This document shows positions 18,587-26,056 of a DNA stretch of 64,000 bases, piece after piece. The translations under genes and the position numbers were made by a program. Below the pieces are notes generated by a model. That model searched no databases and was not told the DNA's origin. It saw only the letters and a list, made by a program, of their open reading frames with translations. Source of the DNA: Butyrivibrio sp. VCB2006 (lineage in GTDB: Bacteria > Bacillota > Clostridia > Lachnospirales > Lachnospiraceae); contig NZ_ATVX01000010.1 of assembly GCF_000420945.1 (NCBI RefSeq), positions 62,001 through 126,000 of the forward strand. Reading direction: 5' to 3'. Positions within the stretch are counted from its first letter, which is position 1, and every line of letters begins with the position of its first letter.

Positions 18587-19210
18587 TTATTCGTAGTGAT
18601 TCATTGCCCTTTTTATGCTCTCAATGGAATAGCCTCTGCGCATTAAAAATGCCATTATTTTCTGCTTATCGTTGTATTCGAGATCCTCACTATAGTGTTT
18701 CTTGCTAAGAAGCTTTTCTATCTGCGCCTGCTCAATATCTGTATCAGAATTCTCATTGGCCTCACCACATAATTCATCATATATAGGAACTATAAAGTCC
18801 TTACTAAGGCCCTTTCCCATTAAATCCTGTATAATACGATTCTTACTGCGCATTTCCAGATGATAAGTAATGTAGTCTCTGGCAAAGCGTTCATCATCAA
18901 GATACTTATAAGACTTTACATAAGAAATTGCTTCATCAACTAGATTATCAGGATACAATCCGTCATTAAGCTTGTCTCGCAGTTGCTTCTCAGTATAGTC
19001 TTTCTTCTGAAGGAGGTTCATTGCCCTGAGTTTAGCTCTCTTAGTCAGAAGCGTTCCCGTGATTTCCTCATAGGTACTCTCTAAAATATCAGCACCAACT
19101 TTAATACCATATTCTCGAAGTTCTCCCTTGTACAAAACAAATGCAAATTCGCCATCTATATATATCTTGCTACGTTTCTTATCCAGTTCAACAATGTCCG
19201 TAACTGTCAT
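18587..19210 (-). CDS. recX: Recombination regulator RecX
   Basis: 207 residues. RecX binds RecA filaments and limits their activity in the cytoplasm. The three-helix repeats are visible: AKLRAMNLLQKKDYTEKQL, then YLDDERFARDYI (the most conserved RecX motif), and a C-terminal repeat ending in RRGYSIESIKRAM. An N-terminal beta segment (SKIYIDGEFAFVLYKGEL) precedes the helices, as in Bacillus-type RecX. It follows recA by 61 bases holding a hairpin. Low-level readthrough from recA is the usual way this pair is expressed. Confidence 0.93.
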   Translation of the reverse strand: MTVTDIVELDKKRSKIYIDGEFAFVLYKGELREYGIKVGADILESTYEEITGTLLTKRAKLRAMNLLQKKDYTEKQLRDKLNDGLYPDNLVDEAISYVKSYKYLDDERFARDYITYHLEMRSKNRIIQDLMGKGLSKDFIVPIYDELCGEANENSDTDIEQAQIEKLLSKKHYSEDLEYNDKQKIMAFLMRRGYSIESIKRAMNHYE

Positions 19211-19230
19211 GCATCACTCCATTTATAAAT

Positions 19231-19256
19231 AATCGGTGGCCCGAAAGCCACCGATT
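19231..19256 (-). terminator. Hairpin between recA and recX
   Basis: Perfect arms AATCGGTGGC (19231-19240) and GCCACCGATT (19247-19256). Downstream on the minus strand is ATTTATAAATGG, a weak T-tract. It probably acts as a partial terminator that sets the recA to recX ratio. Confidence 0.65.
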
Positions 19257-19271
19257 TAAGCCGAGTACTGA

Positions 19272-20357
19272 TTATTTAGCTGCTTTGGTTCTTCTAGCTG
19301 AAGAAGTTGCAGGTTCGTCTGCAGCTGCATCCTCTGCCTTGGCTGCAGGAGCTTCTCCATTTACTGGAAGACCATATTTAGCTCTAACCTTGGCATCGAT
19401 TTCAGCAAGGATAGCAGGATTATTCTCAAGATAAAGCTTTGCATTCTCTCTACCCTGGCCAATCTTCTCACCTTCATACTGATACCAAGCGCCGGACTTG
19501 TTGACAATATCAACACCTGCTGCAAGATCAAGGATATCGCCTGTAGCTGAGATTCCCTTACCGAACATAATATCAAATTCTGCCTCTTTGAATGGAGGAG
19601 CAATCTTATTCTTAACAACCTTAACTCTTGTTCTGTTACCGATGTTCTCACCATTCTGCTTGATAGCCTCAATACGACGAACATCCATACGAACTGATGA
19701 ATAGAACTTAAGAGCACGTCCACCTGTTGTGGTCTCAGGGTTACCAAACATAACTCCAACCTTCTCACGGAGCTGGTTGATGAATATTACAGTACAGTTA
19801 GACTTGCTGATTACAGCTGTAAGCTTACGAAGGGCCTGAGACATAAGTCTTGCCTGAAGACCTACGTGTGAATCACCCATATCACCATCAATTTCAGCCT
19901 TAGGGACAAGGGCTGCAACTGAGTCAACTACAACAATATCAATAGCCCCTGAACGTACCATGGTCTCTGTGATCTCAAGAGCCTGCTCACCGCTATCCGG
20001 CTGCGAAATATAGAGGTTATCAATATCTACACCAATATTCTTGGCATATACAGGATCAAGTGCATGCTCAGCATCGATGAAACCTGCGATACCGCCTCTC
20101 TTCTGAACCTCAGCGATCATATGAAGTGTAACGGTAGTCTTACCACTTGACTCTGGTCCGTAAATCTCAATAATTCTTCCCTTAGGAATTCCACCAAGTC
20201 CAAGTGCGATATCAAGACTAAGTGATCCTGTTGGGATTGTCTCAATATTCATAGTATTGGATGGATCTCCAAGCTTCATAACAGCGCCCTTACCAAACTG
20301 TTTCTCAATCTGTCCAAGTGCCGCCTCTAATGCTTTCTGTTTATCTTCTCTTTCCAT
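19272..20357 (-). CDS. recA: Recombinase RecA
   Basis: 361 residues from the ATG at 20357 ([19 protein letters not shown]), preceded by AAGGAGATTAGT. Walker A is GPESSGKTT, Walker B region VVVDSVAAL, and the DNA-binding loops L1/L2 ([39 protein letters not shown]) are intact. It performs strand exchange and triggers LexA self-cleavage. The tail is Ala/Glu/Asp-rich with a basic end, longer than the E. coli acidic tail. Its promoter carries LexA-type sites. recX follows on the same strand. Confidence 0.98.
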   Translation of the reverse strand: MEREDKQKALEAALGQIEKQFGKGAVMKLGDPSNTMNIETIPTGSLSLDIALGLGGIPKGRIIEIYGPESSGKTTVTLHMIAEVQKRGGIAGFIDAEHALDPVYAKNIGVDIDNLYISQPDSGEQALEITETMVRSGAIDIVVVDSVAALVPKAEIDGDMGDSHVGLQARLMSQALRKLTAVISKSNCTVIFINQLREKVGVMFGNPETTTGGRALKFYSSVRMDVRRIEAIKQNGENIGNRTRVKVVKNKIAPPFKEAEFDIMFGKGISATGDILDLAAGVDIVNKSGAWYQYEGEKIGQGRENAKLYLENNPAILAEIDAKVRAKYGLPVNGEAPAAKAEDAAADEPATSSARRTKAAK

Positions 20358-20372
20358 ACTAATCTCCTTCCA

Positions 20373-20386
20373 AGAACACCCGTTCT
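20373..20386 (-). promoter_or_regulatory. recA: LexA-type operator, downstream copy
   Basis: AGAACACCCGTTCT has a GAAC-N4-GTTC core with perfect dyad symmetry, the Firmicute SOS-box core. It lies between the recA -10 and the start codon. Confidence 0.6.
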
Positions 20387-20397
20387 GTATATATAAA

Positions 20398-20426
20398 ATA
20401 ATAAAACAAACGTTCGGGTGTGTCAA
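20398..20426 (-). promoter_or_regulatory. recA: recA promoter with LexA-type box in the spacer
   Basis: Minus-strand TTGACA (20426-20421), a 17-base spacer and TATTAT (20403-20398). CGAACGTTTGTTTT (20416-20403) fills most of the spacer and matches CGAAC-N4-GTT, with one imperfect half. A repressor bound there would block RNA polymerase directly. Confidence 0.75.
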
Positions 20427-20428
20427 CA

Positions 20429-20581
20429 TTAAAAATATAAATAGTTACAATAAATTATGAAACCCCCGGCAGAAACGCCAGACGTGTATGTATCAAGCAG
20501 CCCCTCATCTCTGTCATGATCATAGTAACAGATAAGAAGTCCAATATATGGTACACTCACAAATAAATCCCCGATTAACAT
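20429..20581 (-). CDS. Possible 50-residue small protein upstream of recA
   Basis: An open frame from ATG at 20581 to TAA at 20429, ending directly before the recA -35 box. Its product begins [20 protein letters not shown], then has a charged DHDRDEG centre and a hydrophobic tail. The ATG has no clear ribosome site. A GTG eight codons in has GGGG eight bases upstream, giving a 43-residue alternative. Codon use (Gly GGG, Asp GAT, Leu CTT) is not obviously random, but no family is recognised. It could equally be noncoding or a gene remnant. Confidence 0.3.
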   Translation of the reverse strand: MLIGDLFVSVPYIGLLICYYDHDRDEGLLDTYTSGVSAGGFIIYCNYLYF

Positions 20582-20583
20582 AT

Positions 20584-20615
20584 ACAAGTCATTGCTCTTA
20601 CGAACAATGACTTGT
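20584..20615. repeat. Perfect hairpin before the small ORF
   Basis: Eleven-base perfect arms ACAAGTCATTG and CAATGACTTGT around a ten-base loop. A longer pairing of TATGGTA (about 20547) with TACCATA (about 20622) could enclose it. No T-tract follows on either strand, so it is not a typical terminator. Role unknown. Confidence 0.5.
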
Positions 20616-20701
20616 CAACAATACCATATTATTCCCCACCAAACAAATTAATATTTTATGTATATCTCAATATCGTAGCTAATTGTATGCTATAAAAAAC
20701 A

Positions 20702-21238
20702 TTAATTGATCATACTGATATCGAATTGTCTGCAAAGTGCCGCATACTCTTCGTTGATTAGCTGAACCATGCTCTGATCCCCTGAAACATTGTCCGGATG
20801 GAACATTTTCATCAAATCCTTGTATCTCTTCTTGAGAGTGAGAGGATTATTAACGCCTCTGAACAGAAGATCCAGAGCATCATACTCATTTTCTCTCTGA
20901 TAAGATTTTTCCCTCTCAAGTCTGATAAATTCAGCCTCCAACTTCTTTTTATCGCTGTTAAGCTGATCAAATCCGTTATTAAGAATTCGAAGCCTCTGGT
21001 CAAAAAGAGCCTTGTCGTTATTGAGCTTCTTGGTAGCTGTATCAAGCTTACGCTCTAAAGAGTCCATACGCTCATTGAAAGCAAGCTCATCTGCCTCAAG
21101 CTTGGCATACCTGTCCTCAAGAGCACTCTCCTGATTCTCAAGTCTGACACTCTCCTTGAATAACCACAAACGAAGCTGAGCAAGTTCATCTTCGGTTCCG
21201 TTTAATATGATTTCTTCGATATTTCTTCTTTCTTCCAT
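20702..21238 (-). CDS. Coiled-coil protein with C-terminal J-domain
   Basis: 178 residues. Residues 15-120 are a charged heptad-rich coiled coil (Glu, Lys, Leu, Arg). The last 55 residues form a J-domain: NPLTLKKRYKDLMKMFHPDN includes the invariant HPD, followed by QLINEEYAALCRQF, which fits helix IV. J-domains stimulate DnaK ATPase. Here the J-domain is at the C-terminus and no Gly/Phe or zinc region exists, so this is a specialised type III co-chaperone that targets DnaK through its coiled coil. It is the last gene of a run with GerW, a DUF2953 protein and a small unknown. The client is unknown. Confidence 0.75.
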   Translation of the reverse strand: MEERRNIEEIILNGTEDELAQLRLWLFKESVRLENQESALEDRYAKLEADELAFNERMDSLERKLDTATKKLNNDKALFDQRLRILNNGFDQLNSDKKKLEAEFIRLEREKSYQRENEYDALDLLFRGVNNPLTLKKRYKDLMKMFHPDNVSGDQSMVQLINEEYAALCRQFDISMIN

Positions 21239-21264
21239 ATGGATACCCCCTAAGAAAGGCAGTA

Positions 21265-21651
21265 TTACTTATCCTCGTCAGGGAAAGCTATATCTATTGC
21301 CTCTTCATCATCCATCATGTTTTCTTTCTTGGATGAGATACGGTCCACAATATCCGGAACAAGATCAAGTACCTTGGTAACAGCATCCTGGTTCTTGATA
21401 TTTACAAGCTTGGTAGTACCGTTCTTGATCACAAGTACAGCGCTTGGTGACATCTTGGCAGCGAATCCGCCGCATCCACCGTTCTTCTTGTCTGCTTCTG
21501 AAGATCCGGCTCCAACGCCAAAAGAAACATCAACAAGCGGAACGATAATTGTATCCCCAACCTTGGTAGCCTCACCGACAACGGTCTTGGCTGCCATAAT
21601 CTTGTTCATTCCTCCAAGTAAAGACTCCACAACCTCATTAAAATTACTCAA
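21265..21651 (-). CDS. gerW: GerW/YtfJ family protein
   Basis: 128 residues. The family core is complete: LGGMNKIMAAKTVVGEAT, GDTIIVPLVDVSFGVGAG, the glycine patch NGGCGGFAAKMSPSAVLVI and a helical end. In Bacillus the homologue YtfJ/GerW is made in the forespore and is needed for normal germination, but the family is also found in non-sporulating Clostridia. It lies 22 bases downstream of the DUF2953 gene, the same order as ytfI-ytfJ in Bacillus. Sporulation by this organism is not proven by it. Confidence 0.88.
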   Translation of the reverse strand: MSNFNEVVESLLGGMNKIMAAKTVVGEATKVGDTIIVPLVDVSFGVGAGSSEADKKNGGCGGFAAKMSPSAVLVIKNGTTKLVNIKNQDAVTKVLDLVPDIVDRISSKKENMMDDEEAIDIAFPDEDK

Positions 21652-21673
21652 AACACACCTCCAACGATCCCCA

Positions 21674-22699
21674 TCATGAATTTAAAATCTTTTTAAATCT
21701 CTTGATGACTTTTTTCACATCTTTATTAAAGTAGCAGACGCACACACAATACAGTACTGTAAACAAAGTAATGTGCCCCTTAAAATGAGCATCTGCATAT
21801 ATAACTTTCCTGTCAAAATCCGGCCTGAATGATACGCTCTTAAAAAGAACAGGATAAAGAGCTCCGAAAACCGCCATTGCCTGCGCTGTATCTGCAGGAT
21901 CCCCAAGTCCAAGCATTATATCTACCTTGGATTTATCCGGCAAAATCATCTTGATAAGCTTGATTAATTTGCCCTTAACTAGCTCAAATGCCCGCTTGAA
22001 AATATCGTTTTCAAGTGTAGTTTTTATCATCCCTATCTTACCACAAACTCTAGATATTGTATATTGGATTTTCGAAAGCACATTTTGTGGCGTTTTTAGA
22101 ATATTCTCAATCTTATCAAAGATGTCTGTAATTATTTCTATAAGAGCCTTATCCTCATCCTCAGATTCTACCTTCTGATCATCGTCTGAATCTTCATTAC
22201 CTGATTCAGCATTACCTTCTGAAACATAATCGGTATCAATAGCTGTCCCTGATTCTTCTGTATTCTCTTCTTTAGGAGCAGAATCAGTTTTTGGCTCCTC
22301 TATATTTGTATCGGATTCTGAAGCTGATTCTTTATCATTTTCAGCTTCGTTTTCTTCCTTATCTTTTTTCTTCTTATCCTTTTTGCCCTTCTTATCTTCC
22401 TTCTCAGGCTTTTCTTTTTTCGGTAAAATTTTTATTCCAAGAATCCTTACCGTAAACTCTTTATTCTTGGGATATTCAATTCCACCGCTGACAAAATGCA
22501 GAAGCCAGGAAAACTTGGCCGATCCAATAATCTTTTCCAGGTCAAAGCCCTGATCCAGATCTGTTTCCGGAATAGTTCCATCAAGTTTGTATCTGACCGG
22601 AACAAACAAAACAAGAATAAGCAAAACAATTACCGCCGCCAGAATAACAAGCAGCGTAATTCCTATTATCTTAAGTACAGTTAGTATCCCCGTAAGCAT
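21674..22699 (-). CDS. DUF2953 (YtfI-like) membrane protein
   Basis: 341 residues. One N-terminal membrane helix (LKIIGITLLVILAAVIVLLILVLFVPV) is followed by a beta segment. A highly charged low-complexity linker (Lys then Glu/Asp/Ser, about 95-185) comes next, then the DUF2953 domain. The late region GLGDPADTAQAMAVFGALYP is the family hallmark, and the end is basic. It is longer than the Bacillus YtfI because of the linker. It is paired with GerW, with only 22 bases between, and the pair is conserved in spore-forming Firmicutes. A role beside GerW at a membrane is inference. Confidence 0.85.
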   Translation of the reverse strand: MLTGILTVLKIIGITLLVILAAVIVLLILVLFVPVRYKLDGTIPETDLDQGFDLEKIIGSAKFSWLLHFVSGGIEYPKNKEFTVRILGIKILPKKEKPEKEDKKGKKDKKKKDKEENEAENDKESASESDTNIEEPKTDSAPKEENTEESGTAIDTDYVSEGNAESGNEDSDDDQKVESEDEDKALIEIITDIFDKIENILKTPQNVLSKIQYTISRVCGKIGMIKTTLENDIFKRAFELVKGKLIKLIKMILPDKSKVDIMLGLGDPADTAQAMAVFGALYPVLFKSVSFRPDFDRKVIYADAHFKGHITLFTVLYCVCVCYFNKDVKKVIKRFKKILNS

Positions 22700-22717
22700 A
22701 TACTGCTCCCAACAATA

Positions 22718-23047
22718 TTATTCTTGCATCAACAAATAATCCATAAGTCTTCCATCCATGCCTACTTCACTGGCATCTCTGGATATCTGGAGGACTATTT
22801 CAACCGCTTCATTATAGCTGGATGCAATTCCATAAATTAGTACGGGATGTTTGCGATAGTACTGCTGTTTGAGGAAAGCACAATGAATTATATCAAGCTG
22901 ATCATTGTCATCCATAGCTTTGGTCACGCAAAAGACATTAAACTGACCACTCCCTGTATAAAGCTTCCACTTTACCAGAGTTCTTTTTTTGACACTATTC
23001 CCCCAATATAGATTCTTGTAGAATCGGCAAAAGCCACCTTTTCTCAT
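22718..23047 (-). CDS. Hypothetical protein, 109 residues
   Basis: Not recognised. It is a small soluble basic-then-acidic protein with aromatic strands (KWKLYTGSGQFNVFCVTKA, HPVLIYGIASSYNEAVEIV). It ends with a helix carrying a GRLMDYLLM tail. A GGGGAAGAG ribosome site lies upstream of the ATG. It is 18 bases upstream of the DUF2953 gene and probably the first gene of that operon. A weak inverted repeat (23081-23111) lies in its leader. No function is assigned. Confidence 0.55.
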   Translation of the reverse strand: MRKGGFCRFYKNLYWGNSVKKRTLVKWKLYTGSGQFNVFCVTKAMDDNDQLDIIHCAFLKQQYYRKHPVLIYGIASSYNEAVEIVLQISRDASEVGMDGRLMDYLLMQE

Positions 23048-23176
23048 TACTTATCTCTTCCCCATAACTAATTCCATAAGTAAAATCCAAACTATAATTT
23101 AGGTTTTACCACTTAATCTATAATATCATAAAAAACATAATTCCATCGAAATAATCACTCAGATTCCTCTCGGTTT

Positions 23177-24685
23177 TCATTCCGCATCGAAGTATGCGTC
23201 AAACAGTCTCTTGGCAATAGGAACCGCATAGCTTCCGCCGCTTCCTGCATCCTCAACAATGATAGTTACGCAGATTTCAGGGTCCTCTGCCGGAGCATAT
23301 CCTGTAAACCAGGCATGTGAATCAGAGGTTGATGAATTGTACTCTGCGGATCCTGTCTTACCGGCTGCTGTATAGGAAAGCCCCTTCAATTTGCTGGCAG
23401 TTCCCTTTTGAACTACTTCTTCCATCATTCCTCTGAGGATATCGGCCTCATTTTTGGCCATAAGCCTCTTATATGATTCAGAAGAAAAATTCTTAACAAC
23501 CTTGCCTGTTTCGCTCTTTACACTTGATACAAGATAAGGCTTCATCAGCACTCCGTCATTGGCGATGGCGCAGGTTATCATGTTCATGTGTATAGGTGTA
23601 ACGGATGTTGTTCCCTGTCCGATGGAAAGCTGCATCACATCATCCGAGGTGGTTGAGGAATTATACACTGCTGAGCTCTTTGCATAATTCATAGTCAAAG
23701 GAAGTTCTGTGTTAAACAAAAGGTCATCCAAAGTGTCGTCAAAGGTAGCTCTTTTGACATCAAGTCCCATGTTTGCAAAGGATGAATTGCAGGATTTGGC
23801 AAAAGAACTGGCGAAATCCACCGATCCGTGATTCTCACCGTGGAAGCAGGATATGGTATTGCCTTCATAGCTAAAATGACCATTACAGTTAAACTTATAA
23901 TTCTGGTAACTGCTCTGGTGGTCCCTTAAATACGCAAGAGCTGTAACTATCTTGAAGGTTGATCCCGGAGGGTAAAGACCCTGTGTGGCTCTGTTAAGGA
24001 GCTTGGCATCAGGTGATGTATCCGCGATCATGCTATCCCATTCAGCTGCAATCGTATTGGGATCATAGTCAGGCTTGGATACCATTGCCAGTATTTCACC
24101 GGTCTTGGGATTAGACACAACTATAGCTCCCTTTCTTGCTGATAATGCATTATAGGCAACTTCCTGAAGGTTAACATCGAGAGTTGTATACACATTATCT
24201 CCCGGGTATTTAGACCCTTGCGCATCTAGCTTAACCTTATCCTGAAGGTCAATGCTGGTATTGATAAGATAATAGTTAGCTGCTGATTCAATTCCGGCCT
24301 TTCCGTTCGTTGAATATCCCACAACATGGGCAAATTCCTTATCATAAGGATAGACTCTCTTATCCTTGCCGTTTTCATCGGTGGTTGTATAGGCCAGAAC
24401 ATCTCCGTCTCTTGATAGGATCTTTCCTCTGTAGTTCTGATTAAGAAGTATCTGCTGTCTTGTGTTATAACTGTTGTTAAGCAGAACCTGCTTATTCTTG
24501 TAGGCGTAATTGCAGATGTATCCTATAAGAGCCACAAAAAGAACGCAGTAAAAAGAGCCAAGAACTATAATAGGCTTAGATCTTATCTTCTTTTTCTTGC
24601 GGGGCCCGTCATTCTGTCTTTTGACCGAAGTCTTTATTCTGTTTTCGTCTATATTATCTTTCTGTATTCTGAACTGGTCTTTCAT
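23177..24685 (-). CDS. pbpA: Class B penicillin-binding protein (PBP2/PbpA type transpeptidase)
   Basis: 502 residues from the ATG at 24685; AGGAAC lies upstream and the gene overlaps the SEDS gene by 32 bases. A charged cytoplasmic tail is followed by one membrane helix (about 46-68). A short pedestal and the transpeptidase domain follow. Active-site motifs are PGSTFKIV (SxxK, about 243), SCN (about 300) and KTGSAEY (about 445). It cross-links peptidoglycan outside the membrane with the partner SEDS glycosyltransferase. The short pedestal resembles the PbpA/PBPA group paired with RodA-like genes rather than the long PBP2x or SpoVD forms. Division, elongation or sporulation use is undecided. 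Confidence 0.92.
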   Translation of the reverse strand: MKDQFRIQKDNIDENRIKTSVKRQNDGPRKKKKIRSKPIIVLGSFYCVLFVALIGYICNYAYKNKQVLLNNSYNTRQQILLNQNYRGKILSRDGDVLAYTTTDENGKDKRVYPYDKEFAHVVGYSTNGKAGIESAANYYLINTSIDLQDKVKLDAQGSKYPGDNVYTTLDVNLQEVAYNALSARKGAIVVSNPKTGEILAMVSKPDYDPNTIAAEWDSMIADTSPDAKLLNRATQGLYPPGSTFKIVTALAYLRDHQSSYQNYKFNCNGHFSYEGNTISCFHGENHGSVDFASSFAKSCNSSFANMGLDVKRATFDDTLDDLLFNTELPLTMNYAKSSAVYNSSTTSDDVMQLSIGQGTTSVTPIHMNMITCAIANDGVLMKPYLVSSVKSETGKVVKNFSSESYKRLMAKNEADILRGMMEEVVQKGTASKLKGLSYTAAGKTGSAEYNSSTSDSHAWFTGYAPAEDPEICVTIIVEDAGSGGSYAVPIAKRLFDAYFDAE

Positions 24686-26051
24686 ATCTCTGTTCCTGTC
24701 TGCGGCGATTAGCTTCAAGTTTCTTTCTTCTCTTTTCCCTTGCCTCGTAAATCTCATCCTGCCTGATCATGCAGATGCCCTCCGCGATCATTATCAGAAT
24801 AATCGAAACTAGCACCGAGGTTCCCCCATAGCTTACAAGGGGAAGAGTAACTCCGGTAAGAGGTATAAACTTGGCACCGCCTCCGATTGTAAGGAAGGTC
24901 TGGAAAATATAGGCCACCGCTCCGCCTGTAATTATCAGTCTGTAGAATCTGTCTCTGATGTAATAGCCCTCCATCATCATCATGATAAATGTGCTGACGC
25001 ATATAAGGGCCATGAGAACAGCAAAAATAACTCCGAGCTCCTCCGCTATGGCCGAGAAAATAAAGTCCTGTTCAACATAAGGAATGGACTTTGGCGAACC
25101 ACCATAAAGTCCCAGTCCAAACCAGCATCCGCTGCTGATACCAAACAGAGACTGCGACAGCTGATAGCCTGTCTTTTCTATGTCGCTGAAGGGATCAAGG
25201 AAAGCCTGAACCCTGACTCTTATATGGGAAAAGAGATTGTAAGCCAGTACACTCGCAATAATTCCCGCAGCAAGTCCTGCCCCCAGGTACCCTATATTCT
25301 CAGTGGAAATATAGATAAGCGCCAGATAAATCACAAAAAAGATCAGGGCACTTCCAAGATCCTTGGAAAGCACCAAGATTATCACATGTGCCGCAGCAAT
25401 AACAGATATAAGGAAAAGCTCAAACAGGCCTTCTGCCTGATACAGTGCCGCCGCCAGATAAAATATAAATACAATTTTGACAAACTCTGAGGGCTGGAAA
25501 GTTATTCCCGCAATAGTGTAAGCAATCTTGGAGCCATTGGTTGTAGCTCCCAAGATCAGTACTATTCCAATCAGCACTATTCCAACGCCTGCATAAATCC
25601 AGGTGAACTTCTTGAGAAAATTGAACCTGAAAATCAGTTCAGGCACAAAGAATCCCACGATAAAAGAAGCTGTGATGATAAAGAACTGCTTGATTGCCTT
25701 GTCATAAGACAGTCTTGTTAGAATGATCATTCCAATCATCAGAAGCATACAGCAGTTGTTTATTATCAGCTTATTACCGTCCGGATATATCAGATAAAAA
25801 AGTGTTATGACAGATGCAAACACTATGATTTGAAAAGCAAAAAAGAACGCGTATCTGGCCTTTCCCGTCCTAGCCAGAATCTGTACAAAGCAGGCTATCT
25901 GCACTGAGAACATGCAGATGATCTGCCTTATGTATAAGCCCTTTCTCTTTTCCTCATTCTTTTTGGCCAATGCTATAAATGCCTCAAGAGTGTACAGGAA
26001 AAGAAAAAGAGTTATCACATATTTTGATATTTCAGTCACATATAATTCCAT
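24654..26051 (-). CDS. SEDS-family peptidoglycan glycosyltransferase (FtsW/RodA type)
   Basis: 465 residues with about ten to twelve membrane helices. The SEDS core is clear: GSKIAYTIAGITFQPSEFVKI (the conserved QPSE), LSKDLGSALIFF (LxxDLG), and GGTSVLVS near the end (SYGGTS motif). An extra N-terminal helical segment precedes it, and the tail is basic. SEDS proteins polymerise lipid II with a class B PBP, which is the next gene and overlaps this one, so the two form a cognate pair. With zapA and ruvAB upstream, cell-cycle use is likely, but RodA and FtsW cannot be told apart safely here. Confidence 0.9.
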   Translation of the reverse strand: MELYVTEISKYVITLFLFLYTLEAFIALAKKNEEKRKGLYIRQIICMFSVQIACFVQILARTGKARYAFFFAFQIIVFASVITLFYLIYPDGNKLIINNCCMLLMIGMIILTRLSYDKAIKQFFIITASFIVGFFVPELIFRFNFLKKFTWIYAGVGIVLIGIVLILGATTNGSKIAYTIAGITFQPSEFVKIVFIFYLAAALYQAEGLFELFLISVIAAAHVIILVLSKDLGSALIFFVIYLALIYISTENIGYLGAGLAAGIIASVLAYNLFSHIRVRVQAFLDPFSDIEKTGYQLSQSLFGISSGCWFGLGLYGGSPKSIPYVEQDFIFSAIAEELGVIFAVLMALICVSTFIMMMMEGYYIRDRFYRLIITGGAVAYIFQTFLTIGGGAKFIPLTGVTLPLVSYGGTSVLVSIILIMIAEGICMIRQDEIYEAREKRRKKLEANRRRQEQRYERPVQNTER

Positions 26052-26056
26052 ATGTC

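Noticed and set aside
20584..20615. Hairpin before recA as an intrinsic terminator
   Set aside because: No T-tract follows on either strand, so it is listed only as a repeat.
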